Shown here: one piece after another, positions 27,413 to 36,113 of the stretch
Layout: every line of letters starts with the position of its first letter
How positions within the stretch are numbered: position 1 is the first letter of the stretch
DNA from: JANSWY01 sp965243755
GTDB lineage: Bacteria > Bacteroidota > Bacteroidia > Cytophagales > Cyclobacteriaceae
Reading direction: 5' to 3'
Length of the DNA stretch: 64,000 nt
Assembly (NCBI GenBank): GCA_965243755.1
Contig: CBDEVW010000003.1
Location: forward strand, 1,426,001 to 1,490,000
The notes under the pieces: generated by a model
Told to the model about the DNA's origin: nothing
Database searches by the model: none
The model's input: the letters and a program-made list of their open reading frames with translations, nothing else
Program-made: the position numbers and the translations under genes

Positions 27413-29797
27413 CTAACTCAATGGTAAGGTAATTCTAAATATAGTCCCTTTTGATGAGGATGTGAATGAAATTTCACCTTGATGTTTATCAATAATTTTT
27501 CTAACAATATCTAATCCCAGGCCACTTCCTGCACCGGTAGTCTTGGTCGTAAAGAATGCATCGAAAATTCTTGGCTGAATTTCTTCCGGAATTCCTGGTC
27601 CATTATCTTCAATGGATATAACTGTCTGATTGTTGTCTTGCTCTACCCTGACTTTCAAAGTTCCGTAGTTTTGCATGGCTTGCAGACTGTTATGTATGAT
27701 ATTGGTCCAAACCTGAATCAATTCATCTGGAAAACAATTGATCATCAGTGGAGTGTTGTCATATTCCTTAATCACCTCAACCCCTTGTTTGATTTGATTG
27801 TGATACAAAATCAACACTGTATCAATGTTTTGTTTGACATTAATCGTTTCAAGAATTTCGGCCTGATTGAACCTTGAATATGATTTAAGGGCATACACAA
27901 TTTTAGAGGCCTTATGAACAGCCAGCTCTATCGTATCAGCCGCATTGGACTGATTGACCAGGTGATAAGCGTTGTACAAAATAGATGCACCATCTGGATT
28001 AATAAACAAGTCCTTATATTTTTCATTAACCGTAAGAATGTTCATATCAACCATCCTGTCCGCCAGGTCCCTTGGATCTTCCACACCCCACTGCTCCATG
28101 GCTTCAATCCAGGCCTTCCTTCCCTTTCTTAATTCACGGGTACTAAAAACTTCTGCTGCCAGTGCGCCTTCTCTGACCAATTCGGTCATCAGCTTAATAT
28201 TTTCCACATTGAGTTCTCCAAACAAACTTTCAGATTTCTCAATAGACTTATGAAATGACTTTTTCAGTGTCCCGACCGATGCTTTTATTGCTCCGAGTGG
28301 CGTGTTTATTTCATGGGCAATTCCAGCCATTAATTGTCCCAGGGAGGCCAGTTTTTCACTTTCTATTAATTGCTTCTGAGTAGACTTCAAATTGGTTATA
28401 GATTCGGACAGTTCCTGCGTTCTTTTAGAAACTTCCTGCTCCAGGTATCGGTTACTTTCTTCCAGGATCAACTCAGCCTTTTTCTTCATGTCAATGTTCT
28501 GCAAAAGTCCACTCAGGCCGGTAATTTTATTGCCTGAATAGGTTGCTTTACCAATCGTTCTTACCCATATTTCATCTTTTTCGGCTGTGGTGATTTTCAT
28601 TTCCATGTCCCATGATTCGCCATGATCCAGCGCCCGCAATCCAGCCGCTCTAAGTTTGGCCTGATCCGCCTTGTTATAGTAACCTACTGCAATATCTCCT
28701 GTCACTGGCTGATCTTTCGGGTGTTTATTGATCTCGTACATGTGGTCACTCCAATACACTTCCTCAGTATCTATTCTGTAGTCCCAGGTGCCTATATTGG
28801 CCAGCTTTGATAACTCTTCGATGGTCTCCTTCCGTTCCTCTGCGATTTCTGAGGTATTGTCCAGTTCTTCTTTCAGTTGAACCGTCTCGGTCAGAATCTC
28901 AATAAACTCCATGATCCCTCCAATACTACCATCTATATTGTTCCAGGGGTGAATTCTTAATCGTACAATTTCATCTTTGCCATTGATGGTAAGCTTAATA
29001 TTTTCTTCCTTCACCGCATTCCCTTTCAGTGCAGCTTCATGGTATGGTCGTAATTGCGCTGCAAGTGTGGGAAACACTTCCGATTTTGTTTTACCTTTTA
29101 CCTCCTCAGGGTCTTTATGAAAACAATCTGACCAGTTTTGATTCACTAAAACATACTCCAACTCATTGTTGTACATCGATACCACTCCCGGACTAAACTT
29201 GACAAACAAATCAAAAACCTCCTGCAGTGTTTTCCTTTCATTGATTTCAGATTGCATTTCTGTTGGACTTTTGAATCTTAATCCAATCGGAATTACAAAT
29301 CCCATCACAATAGCGGTTGTAGCAGAAACCAATCCTGTCACCAGTTTTACAAATCCACTAAACCTGTACATTGGATCCCAAAACAGGATCACATCAATGA
29401 GGTGCGTGAATCCACACAGGAATATAAAAAGAATGAACAGGCCGGCAATCCACATGAGTTTTCCAAGCTTTTTATTTCTTGCATACCATAAAAGCATGAT
29501 GGGAATAGACATGTAAGAAAGAAAGATCAGGAAATCCGAAAGGATATAAATCCAACCCTCTGTTTCTGACCACTCACCACAGGTCCATCTGGCGGGCCAA
29601 TGTGAAGAGTCAAACATTTTCAGGAAATAATCATTGAATGTGATGGATCGAGCTCCAGTATTGATCTGGCAGGTAGTGATATCCGCTGCAAGATTAATTT
29701 CAGTCACTTCGTCTGAAGCGTGAGCAAAAGCGGGGACTACTGTAAATAGAAAAAGGCCCAAACAAATGGGCCGTGAGAATTGTAAAAGCGCTTTCAT
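27413..29797 (-). CDS. Histidine kinase with ethylene-receptor-like (ETR1-type) membrane domain
   Basis: Membrane sensor kinase of 794 residues. After a signal peptide (1-27) and a short external stretch with WPARWTCGEW come three membrane helices (about 84-172) that look like the plant ethylene-binding domain. Asp88 and Tyr95 in SDFLIFLSYMSIP and Cys128 and His132 in FLCGFTHLI match ETR1 Asp25, Tyr32, Cys65 and His69 with identical spacing; Cys and His bind Cu(I) in ETR1. Two PAS domains (about 190-305 and 325-435), a coiled coil, HisKA with His495 (GIAHEINTPLG), an unusual insert of about 110 residues, and an HATPase (GSGLGLDIV) follow. The response regulator gene is 5 bases downstream. Copper and ethylene binding are inferred from residues; another ligand or redox cue is possible. 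Confidence 0.88.
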   Translation of the reverse strand: MKALLQFSRPICLGLFLFTVVPAFAHASDEVTEINLAADITTCQINTGARSITFNDYFLKMFDSSHWPARWTCGEWSETEGWIYILSDFLIFLSYMSIPIMLLWYARNKKLGKLMWIAGLFILFIFLCGFTHLIDVILFWDPMYRFSGFVKLVTGLVSATTAIVMGFVIPIGLRFKSPTEMQSEINERKTLQEVFDLFVKFSPGVVSMYNNELEYVLVNQNWSDCFHKDPEEVKGKTKSEVFPTLAAQLRPYHEAALKGNAVKEENIKLTINGKDEIVRLRIHPWNNIDGSIGGIMEFIEILTETVQLKEELDNTSEIAEERKETIEELSKLANIGTWDYRIDTEEVYWSDHMYEINKHPKDQPVTGDIAVGYYNKADQAKLRAAGLRALDHGESWDMEMKITTAEKDEIWVRTIGKATYSGNKITGLSGLLQNIDMKKKAELILEESNRYLEQEVSKRTQELSESITNLKSTQKQLIESEKLASLGQLMAGIAHEINTPLGAIKASVGTLKKSFHKSIEKSESLFGELNVENIKLMTELVREGALAAEVFSTRELRKGRKAWIEAMEQWGVEDPRDLADRMVDMNILTVNEKYKDLFINPDGASILYNAYHLVNQSNAADTIELAVHKASKIVYALKSYSRFNQAEILETINVKQNIDTVLILYHNQIKQGVEVIKEYDNTPLMINCFPDELIQVWTNIIHNSLQAMQNYGTLKVRVEQDNNQTVISIEDNGPGIPEEIQPRIFDAFFTTKTTGAGSGLGLDIVRKIIDKHQGEISFTSSSKGTIFRITLPLS

Positions 29798-29803
29798 TTA
29801 ATT

Positions 29804-29814
29804 GCGTAATTAGG
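29804..29814 (+). repeat. GCGTAATTAG recurrent element, copy 2
   Basis: GCGTAATTAGG sits in the 29-base gap between the two kinase genes, 7 bases from the ATG of the ethylene-receptor-like kinase. Confidence 0.4.
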
Positions 29815-29826
29815 TTATATGTGTCT

Positions 29827-31167
29827 TCACACCACTTTCATTTCCTGAATCATAGGAATATGAATTTGTATCGTTGTGCCCTTATTTCCTGTTTCAAGGC
29901 CTATTTTACCACCATATTGCTTAACCACTTTATGCACGATATTGAGACCTTTGAATTTTTTACTGGTACCTGACATCAGGTTACACAGTTCTTTGTCTGG
30001 AAGCCCTTTTCCAGAATCCTTGAATGCCACCAGGACATCATTGCTTGACTTTTTAATAGAGATATCCAAATCGCCGGTACCATCCATTGCCTGTATACTA
30101 TTCTGAATCAGGTGGAACCAGATTTTGACTAAATCTATCTGAGGCATCAACACCTCTATTTTCTCTTCATAAAAAGTTTTGGTGAGATTAATGTTATGTT
30201 TCAACTGCCCCTGAAATATGGTAAGCGCATCTTCTACTGAACAAATCAAACTTGCAGGGTCCGGCGTATCCACCATTGCATTATTGGAATAAGCCTTTAA
30301 TGTCCTGACTGTTTTCGTTGCTCTTTTTATGGCAGTTCTCATGTTTTTCATCGCCTGCTGTTGATTGACTAAATCAAAGGCAACATCCAAAATGTCTTCT
30401 GCATCAGCTCTTAGCAACAAGGCCTTGTAAGGCTGGGGATCATAGATATTCATGTCTACCAGCAACTCTGCCAAATCATCGCAACTTTCTACATTCCACT
30501 CTTCCAATTTTGAGGCAATTGCTCTCCTCATTTTACGACAGTTGGATGAACTAATGTCTTCCACGGGATTCGCTCCCTGCTCTACCATCTCCTCAAAAAG
30601 TAATTGAGAAGCATGATCCATGGTGGAGAAAATCGTTCTTAGCTGATCAAGAAAAGAGATGTCTACTAAATCCATCGAGGCATTTATGCCACCAAGTGGA
30701 GAATTGATTTCATGACTAATTTCTGGAAGAAGTCGTCCCATGATAGCGAAATGTTCATTGGCCATCAAACGATCTTTCATTTCCTCAACAGCGTCTTTCA
30801 TATCATCAGCATGGTTCTGCAACATCAGGTATTCACCATTTAGCTCCAGCAGCTCAACGATCTGCATACAGATTTTATCAATGGCCTCCTTCTTTGCTTC
30901 ATCCAGGTAAATAGGACTTTCATCAAATAAAACCAGCTGGCCCAATGGAATACCACTATCCGATACAATCGGAATCACATATTGCTCCATTGCGCTTCTG
31001 TCCAATCTTAACTTATCTGAATTTACCAGTTCCTTTAAGACAAACACCTCTGCTGATTGTACCCCAGCGATATGTGCCGCCAACCACTGGAAATTTTCGA
31101 ACTGTAAGTCTGAGTGATCTCGTCTGCTTACCTCAAAGCCTCCTACTTTTGTTGCTAATTGAATCAT
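29827..31167 (-). CDS. Cytosolic GAF-like sensor histidine kinase with atypical catalytic domain
   Basis: Soluble kinase of 446 residues with no membrane helix. Residues 1-115 resemble a GAF domain (PIVSDSGIPLGQLVLFDE). A coiled coil follows, then a phosphoacceptor box with His152 (ISHEINSPLG), an insert of about 110 residues shared with the downstream kinase (VDMNIYDP), and an HATPase with an N box (FHLIQNSIQAM). The ATP lid is degenerate: DSGKGLP is present but the usual GLGL is GLNIV and no FFTTK-type F box is seen. It may be a weak kinase, a phosphatase or a pseudokinase that pairs with the membrane kinase. It is first in a three-gene operon, 29 bases before the next gene. Confidence 0.85.
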   Translation of the reverse strand: MIQLATKVGGFEVSRRDHSDLQFENFQWLAAHIAGVQSAEVFVLKELVNSDKLRLDRSAMEQYVIPIVSDSGIPLGQLVLFDESPIYLDEAKKEAIDKICMQIVELLELNGEYLMLQNHADDMKDAVEEMKDRLMANEHFAIMGRLLPEISHEINSPLGGINASMDLVDISFLDQLRTIFSTMDHASQLLFEEMVEQGANPVEDISSSNCRKMRRAIASKLEEWNVESCDDLAELLVDMNIYDPQPYKALLLRADAEDILDVAFDLVNQQQAMKNMRTAIKRATKTVRTLKAYSNNAMVDTPDPASLICSVEDALTIFQGQLKHNINLTKTFYEEKIEVLMPQIDLVKIWFHLIQNSIQAMDGTGDLDISIKKSSNDVLVAFKDSGKGLPDKELCNLMSGTSKKFKGLNIVHKVVKQYGGKIGLETGNKGTTIQIHIPMIQEMKVV

Positions 31168-31262
31168 GGACTTCTTTTTAGAGTTAGAACTTTGCTTTTA
31201 TGCAAATTCAATCCAGTCGTCAGGTAAACAGATCCCAAAGTGACCTGAGTAAGGAAAGTTAT

Positions 31263-31273
31263 GCGTAATTAGT
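31263..31273 (+). repeat. GCGTAATTAG recurrent element, copy 3
   Basis: GCGTAATTAGT about 95 bases upstream of the first kinase ATG. It is followed at a short distance by AGCTGTAAAG; copy 1 is followed by GCTGTAAACC, so the similarity may extend beyond the ten bases. Confidence 0.45.
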
Positions 31274-31719
31274 TTATAGCTGTAAAGTACTGTTTCCTTA
31301 ACAATTAACTAATAATTAATCGCTGGTCCATAAGTTTGATTAGGTGAATGATGAAAAACTATCGTCGAATGAAATGCATCCAAAGTGTACAATTAACACA
31401 TGCAAAATTTAACACTTTAATATACTATTAACAGATCATTATTTCGATTCGAACTGTTGCTTCCTCGGAAGTTACCGCAGATGTGTTGGTTGGTTTGAAT
31501 GTAGAAAACCCAGACCCAAACAGACTGATATTGGAAAATCTATCAGGCTTGTGTCTACTGGCATGCGAACAGTCCCCTCATGCCGTGTTTCAATTTGAAT
31601 CATGACTTCAGTATTAGGTGGAGAGTTTAGTTTTTTTGGATTGCAGAATCCATTTTATATCACAGCACCACCAACTAAGTCATCAATTGTATAATTTTAA
31701 GGGTACTATTCATTTTCAT

Positions 31720-31730
31720 GCGTAATTAGT
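31720..31730 (+). repeat. GCGTAATTAG recurrent element, copy 4
   Basis: GCGTAATTAGTTTA, the same 14 bases as copy 3, about 215 bases upstream of the CHAT gene ATG. A related palindromic GTAATTAC follows near 31788. Confidence 0.45.
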
Positions 31731-31944
31731 TTAATTGAATATAATCAATTCTTGATTCACTGTCACTTGAATTCACTGAATGGTTACGTAATTACCCGTA
31801 GTTGAGAACCCTCATTTTGATCCAATTTCAATCCAGCCTGATCGATAAAAGTTTTGACAAAAAGGCTGTATTTTCATTATATTATAGTTTTAAATACGGT
31901 TCCCTGATTTAACTAAACATTACACCTCGCTATTATTCTATCAG

Positions 31945-34900
31945 ATGATGTCCACTTTAAAAACTTTCATTCCAGCCATTGTGATCGTGCTGACCATTCA
32001 ATGCGTGAAGGCACAAAGCGTTTCATATAAGGCGGCCATTACCAGTGACTCTATCCATCACCTTGATGTCTCTGAAGATGGAAATATTTGGGTAGCTACT
32101 ACCAGGAAGGAGATTATACTTTGGGACGATCAGGAGAAAAAAGTAAGGTGGCAAAGGCCACATAAGGCACTGGTGAAATATACTGCTACTTCCCCAAACC
32201 GTCATGTAGTGTATAAGCCCGGTCCGGCTGTTTTTGGAGAAAATCATGTATTACAGGCAATCCCAGGAACTTACAGCCTGAAGCTGGGAATCAAAGCCTA
32301 TGCCATTGAAAATGGTGAACCTTCTGATATTGGAAACACTGATCAGCATCAAAGCACCTATTCATCTCTTTGCAGAGTCCCTGGCAGTTATGACAAATTT
32401 CTGGTCGTTGGGCTTCCAAATGAAAACAAGCGAAACTTCAAGAGTGATGTCGGGTCATTCAATATAGAATTTGCCAATGGTAGATTTGGATGGTTTCACC
32501 ACAATGGAAAAATGCTGATTACCGGCGAGCCTCCTGAATACCAACAACCAGTTAAATACACCATGCTCTCCTTCGACCCTGATTATTCGTTTGAAAGTAA
32601 CGATTCTTCCATCAAACTGAGGGCTAAAACATCGGCTCGTACCTATCACCTTCTATTGAGCGATGATGGAAAATACATGTATGCTGCAAGAAGTCTCAGG
32701 TCTGTCAATTACAAACGAGAATATCTTCTGGATCGGGTCTTTTTACTGACCAAAAAAGCCATGGATAGCCAGGTTCTTCCAGGGAGACCTGTTGCACTAA
32801 CTTATCTCAGTCACAATCAACTGCTCCTTGCTACGGAAGATGATGACAGTGGTCAGACGGTCTGGTCAATAGTCAATATTGCCGACTGGACCATGCAGCA
32901 AGTGTCATTACCAATCACTGGAATCACCGGCACTTACTATGATGCGCCACGAAACAGGGCGCTGGTGTTTGATAGCAGTGGCACAGTTTGGGTTGTAGGT
33001 CCAGGGAATGGGGATAACCTGGTGGTTAACAACAATTCCCAAACTAATCCAAATCCGCCATCTAACACCAATGAGACCACCACAACAAATCAAACTACGG
33101 TAGTTACCCATAATTCCAGAAGTGATCTGGAAGCCATAGAAATGGTAAAGAGTGATCACACCAGTGCACAGGCGGATCCCAATTACTGGAGCAATAAAGC
33201 CTTTGATTATTCAGACAAACGCCTTTTCGGTGCTGCCGAGGCATCTATGAAAAAAGTTTATGATGTGTACCCCGACAATTTCTTTTCTGCCGCTTTCTAC
33301 GGGTGGTTTAAAATGCTCAACCAAAAGAAACAGGAAGCAAAATCATTGATCGAAAAAGCAGTATCCATGGAACCATGGAAACCATTGGGGTACCAGCTGT
33401 TATGTTATACTGAGCTTTTAGCTGGAAATACTGAGAAAGCCAAAGAACTAATGCTCAAAACCGTTTCTTTCACTTATGAAGATGCGGGACTGGGAGAAAA
33501 AAATACAGACTTTGACATTTTAAAAGATGCCGGATACACGGTTGATTTTGAAAGCTTTGACCGCTGGGTTCTGGAATTTGTAAACGAAGACCTGACCAAA
33601 AGGGCATCCAATAAAAAACTCTTCGAATCGGCACAGAAAATCACCAACCCAAAAGACAAGCTACTAAAATTGGAAGCAGTCATCGCCTCAGAAAAAAATC
33701 TAAATGCACCAAGAGCCATTGTCATGGGAAGCTCCTATGTAGAAGCTTCAGCAGCAGCTCGAAAAACAGGCAAAGTGGTTAAGTCTATCGAATATGTAGA
33801 AAGGGGTATCTCCTACCTTCAACCTTATGGAGATCCACAACTTCTTACAGCTGCCTTTGTCTATGCGGGTCATGCTTACAATGCCAATTATGACTTCTCA
33901 TCATCCAGGTCAAATTATGAAAAAGCCATCGCATTGATGGACAAATATCAGGGTGACTTCAACTTATACCGTGCCGGAGCTTTGAATGGATTGGGTGGCA
34001 GTTATCAAAACACCGGACAACTTGATCGTGCAATTACTTACTATGAGGAAGCAGTGGAGTTGGCCAAAAAGCAACAAAACAAAAACGATGAAGCCATAGC
34101 TTTAGGGAATCTGGCAACTGTTTTTATTGAGCAGGGGAAACAGGTGCCGCAAGCACTTCAATTGTTAAAAAGCGCAGAAATCATTTATGCCAGGCAAGGT
34201 GATAAAGTAGCCCTGGCCAAAAACTATAATAATCTGGCCTATGCCTATATGCTGCTCAACCAACTCCCCGAAGCTGTACAATCTTTTAAAAGGGCCGAAC
34301 AATTATTTCTGGAGTTGGGGATGACCACCAGCCTTGGGTTAGTCAATAATTCAATTGGTAAATTATTGATTAGCATGAACCAGAAGATAGCAGCTATTGA
34401 GTATTACCGAAAGGCACTGAAGTATGTAAATGAAAAAGAAGATCCTCAATTGGCCAAACTGGTCTATGCCAACCTTGCCGGCGCGCTATTGGGTCAGGAG
34501 CAGTACCAGGAGGCCATTAAATGGTCGGACCGTGCCATTGAGCTGAATGAAATCATGCTGAAAAACGCTGAAGCCAGAGACATCAGGGGATTAAGATCAG
34601 CCACTAATAATTATTACAGAATTACCAGTTTGTCTTATCACAGATTAGGCAATTACCAACAAGCCTTTGAAGCACACGAAAGTAACAGAAGTCGTGAGAT
34701 GCTGTCGAAACTAAAGGGAGGCAATGTCTCAGGTACCATCTCGAGCACCGCATTACAAAATATGCTCACGCCCCAACAAGCAGTCATCGATTACAGTGTA
34801 GTTCATCTCAATTGGGAAGTTCATTCTCATCTATTCCCGATTGTATTAACCAATATCAGTGTTACAGGAAAAGAATATTCTGATAGTACACTAATGACCA

Positions 34901-36096
34901 GTTTACTCAGTCAGGGAAAAACTGAGTTTGAAGCTTTTTTTGGCAACCAGGAAAGCTTATTGAAGCAGGTAAAACCATTTCTGGAAAAAAGCGGGCTACC
35001 TGAAAATGTCGCATATAGCACCATCCGTACCTCCAACCTGGAGAAAACAATTGAGTTCTACCGGGCCAAAATAAAAGAAGTTAACAACCCGGCAAGCAAT
35101 GTCCTTTGGAAAAGCTACTCGAAAATATTTTATCAACTGCTGATTGCACCAATAGAGACTCAACTGCAGGGCAAGACAGAGTTACTGATCATTCCGGATG
35201 GACCACTGGCCTTTCTTCCGTTTGAGACGCTCCTTGATGAAAACAATGTTTATCTGGGAGAAAAGTATGACATCAGGTACATTCAATCTGCCACTGTCCT
35301 TCAGGAAATCAGTAAAAGAAAATACCCGGATAGCAGACAACCTATTTTAGCGTTTGCCGGGCCCACTTTCGAAAGGGTATCTACCAATGAGGTCAATCAA
35401 TACCGGGGTGGAAACAGGACCCTGACATTCGCAGACATACAAAATTCCTATTATGATGCAGAAGAAGGGGGCAAAAGTATGCGCCCAACATATATAAAAA
35501 TGGGATTTACCCAGGCCAACCCACTTCCCGGAACCATCTATGAAGCCAACCAGATTAAAAAAATTGTTCCACAAACTGTTTTGTACACAGGAGATGATGC
35601 CACCGAGGAAAACCTAAAGAAACTACAATCCAGTTTGAAAAATTATCGGGTTTTACACTTTGCTACTCATGGCAAAGCGTTTTCAGAAATACCAGAGTTA
35701 TCCAATTTACTCCTGGCGCAATTTGCCACTCCAAGAGGAACGGAGGACGGCTACCTGAGGGCTCCAGAAATTGAACAACTACAACTTAATGCAGACTTCA
35801 TCAATCTGTCGGCCTGCGAAACCGCACTGGGAAGGCTCTATTCCAGTGAAGGAGTAATCGGCCTCACACAGGCATTCCTCATTGCTGGTGCGAATGCCAT
35901 TTCAGTAACGCAGTGGCCGGTGGATGATAAGGGAACCTCTATCTTCATGAGTGAAATGTATAAAAAAGTGTTTGAAGACAACCTGACAATTCTGAAAGCC
36001 TTCACAGCAACAAAAAAAGAATTTATTGAAGGTAAATATGGAGCCACGTTCCAGCATCCCAATTTTTGGGGACCCTTTCAATACTATGGTATGTGA
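31945..36096 (+). CDS. Exported beta-propeller/TPR/CHAT protease-like protein
   Basis: Protein of 1383 residues with a signal peptide (1-23, ending in VKAQ). The first 380 residues are WD/propeller-like strands (for example DVSEDGNIWVATT). A low-complexity Asn/Thr/Pro linker (about 362-395) leads to TPR repeats (about 405-930). The C terminus (about 1050-1383) is a CHAT domain, a caspase/separase-type peptidase. The dyad is intact: His1242 in HFATHG and Cys1291 in NLSACETALG, followed by EGVIGLTQAFLIAGA. The family cleaves or is thought to cleave partner proteins bound by the TPRs. Export means it would act in the periplasm or outside. A second exported gene starts 17 bases later and is the likely partner. 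Substrate and trigger are unknown. Confidence 0.9.
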   Translation: MMSTLKTFIPAIVIVLTIQCVKAQSVSYKAAITSDSIHHLDVSEDGNIWVATTRKEIILWDDQEKKVRWQRPHKALVKYTATSPNRHVVYKPGPAVFGENHVLQAIPGTYSLKLGIKAYAIENGEPSDIGNTDQHQSTYSSLCRVPGSYDKFLVVGLPNENKRNFKSDVGSFNIEFANGRFGWFHHNGKMLITGEPPEYQQPVKYTMLSFDPDYSFESNDSSIKLRAKTSARTYHLLLSDDGKYMYAARSLRSVNYKREYLLDRVFLLTKKAMDSQVLPGRPVALTYLSHNQLLLATEDDDSGQTVWSIVNIADWTMQQVSLPITGITGTYYDAPRNRALVFDSSGTVWVVGPGNGDNLVVNNNSQTNPNPPSNTNETTTTNQTTVVTHNSRSDLEAIEMVKSDHTSAQADPNYWSNKAFDYSDKRLFGAAEASMKKVYDVYPDNFFSAAFYGWFKMLNQKKQEAKSLIEKAVSMEPWKPLGYQLLCYTELLAGNTEKAKELMLKTVSFTYEDAGLGEKNTDFDILKDAGYTVDFESFDRWVLEFVNEDLTKRASNKKLFESAQKITNPKDKLLKLEAVIASEKNLNAPRAIVMGSSYVEASAAARKTGKVVKSIEYVERGISYLQPYGDPQLLTAAFVYAGHAYNANYDFSSSRSNYEKAIALMDKYQGDFNLYRAGALNGLGGSYQNTGQLDRAITYYEEAVELAKKQQNKNDEAIALGNLATVFIEQGKQVPQALQLLKSAEIIYARQGDKVALAKNYNNLAYAYMLLNQLPEAVQSFKRAEQLFLELGMTTSLGLVNNSIGKLLISMNQKIAAIEYYRKALKYVNEKEDPQLAKLVYANLAGALLGQEQYQEAIKWSDRAIELNEIMLKNAEARDIRGLRSATNNYYRITSLSYHRLGNYQQAFEAHESNRSREMLSKLKGGNVSGTISSTALQNMLTPQQAVIDYSVVHLNWEVHSHLFPIVLTNISVTGKEYSDSTLMTSLLSQGKTEFEAFFGNQESLLKQVKPFLEKSGLPENVAYSTIRTSNLEKTIEFYRAKIKEVNNPASNVLWKSYSKIFYQLLIAPIETQLQGKTELLIIPDGPLAFLPFETLLDENNVYLGEKYDIRYIQSATVLQEISKRKYPDSRQPILAFAGPTFERVSTNEVNQYRGGNRTLTFADIQNSYYDAEEGGKSMRPTYIKMGFTQANPLPGTIYEANQIKKIVPQTVLYTGDDATEENLKKLQSSLKNYRVLHFATHGKAFSEIPELSNLLLAQFATPRGTEDGYLRAPEIEQLQLNADFINLSACETALGRLYSSEGVIGLTQAFLIAGANAISVTQWPVDDKGTSIFMSEMYKKVFEDNLTILKAFTATKKEFIEGKYGATFQHPNFWGPFQYYGM

Positions 36097-36113
36097 TTAA
36101 CCGAAATATTAAT

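Larger units (their letters stand above)
31182..31944 (+). other. Long intergenic region between signalling operon and CHAT gene
   Basis: About 760 bases without a convincing gene. It must contain the divergent promoters of the kinase operon (leftward) and of the CHAT gene (rightward). It holds two copies of GCGTAATTAG and a related TACGTAATTACC at 31785-31796. A 57-codon frame (31432-31605) is open but has no start codon, and a 27-codon ATG frame (31348-31431) has no supporting features. No perfect long hairpin was seen. Confidence 0.6.

Noticed and set aside
31348..31431. ATG frame of 27 codons (MMKNYRRMKC...) in the long intergenic region.
   Set aside because: Too short, no helix or motif, and no neighbouring gene in the same frame or unit that would need a leader.
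31945..36096. CHAT-TPR protein as part of a type III CRISPR caspase system.
   Set aside because: It has a signal peptide and there are no cas genes, repeats or CRISPR array in the window.
36066..36113. Earlier ATG for the CHAT partner gene.
   Set aside because: It overlaps the CHAT gene and puts 16 residues before a perfect signal peptide; the ATG at 36114 is better.
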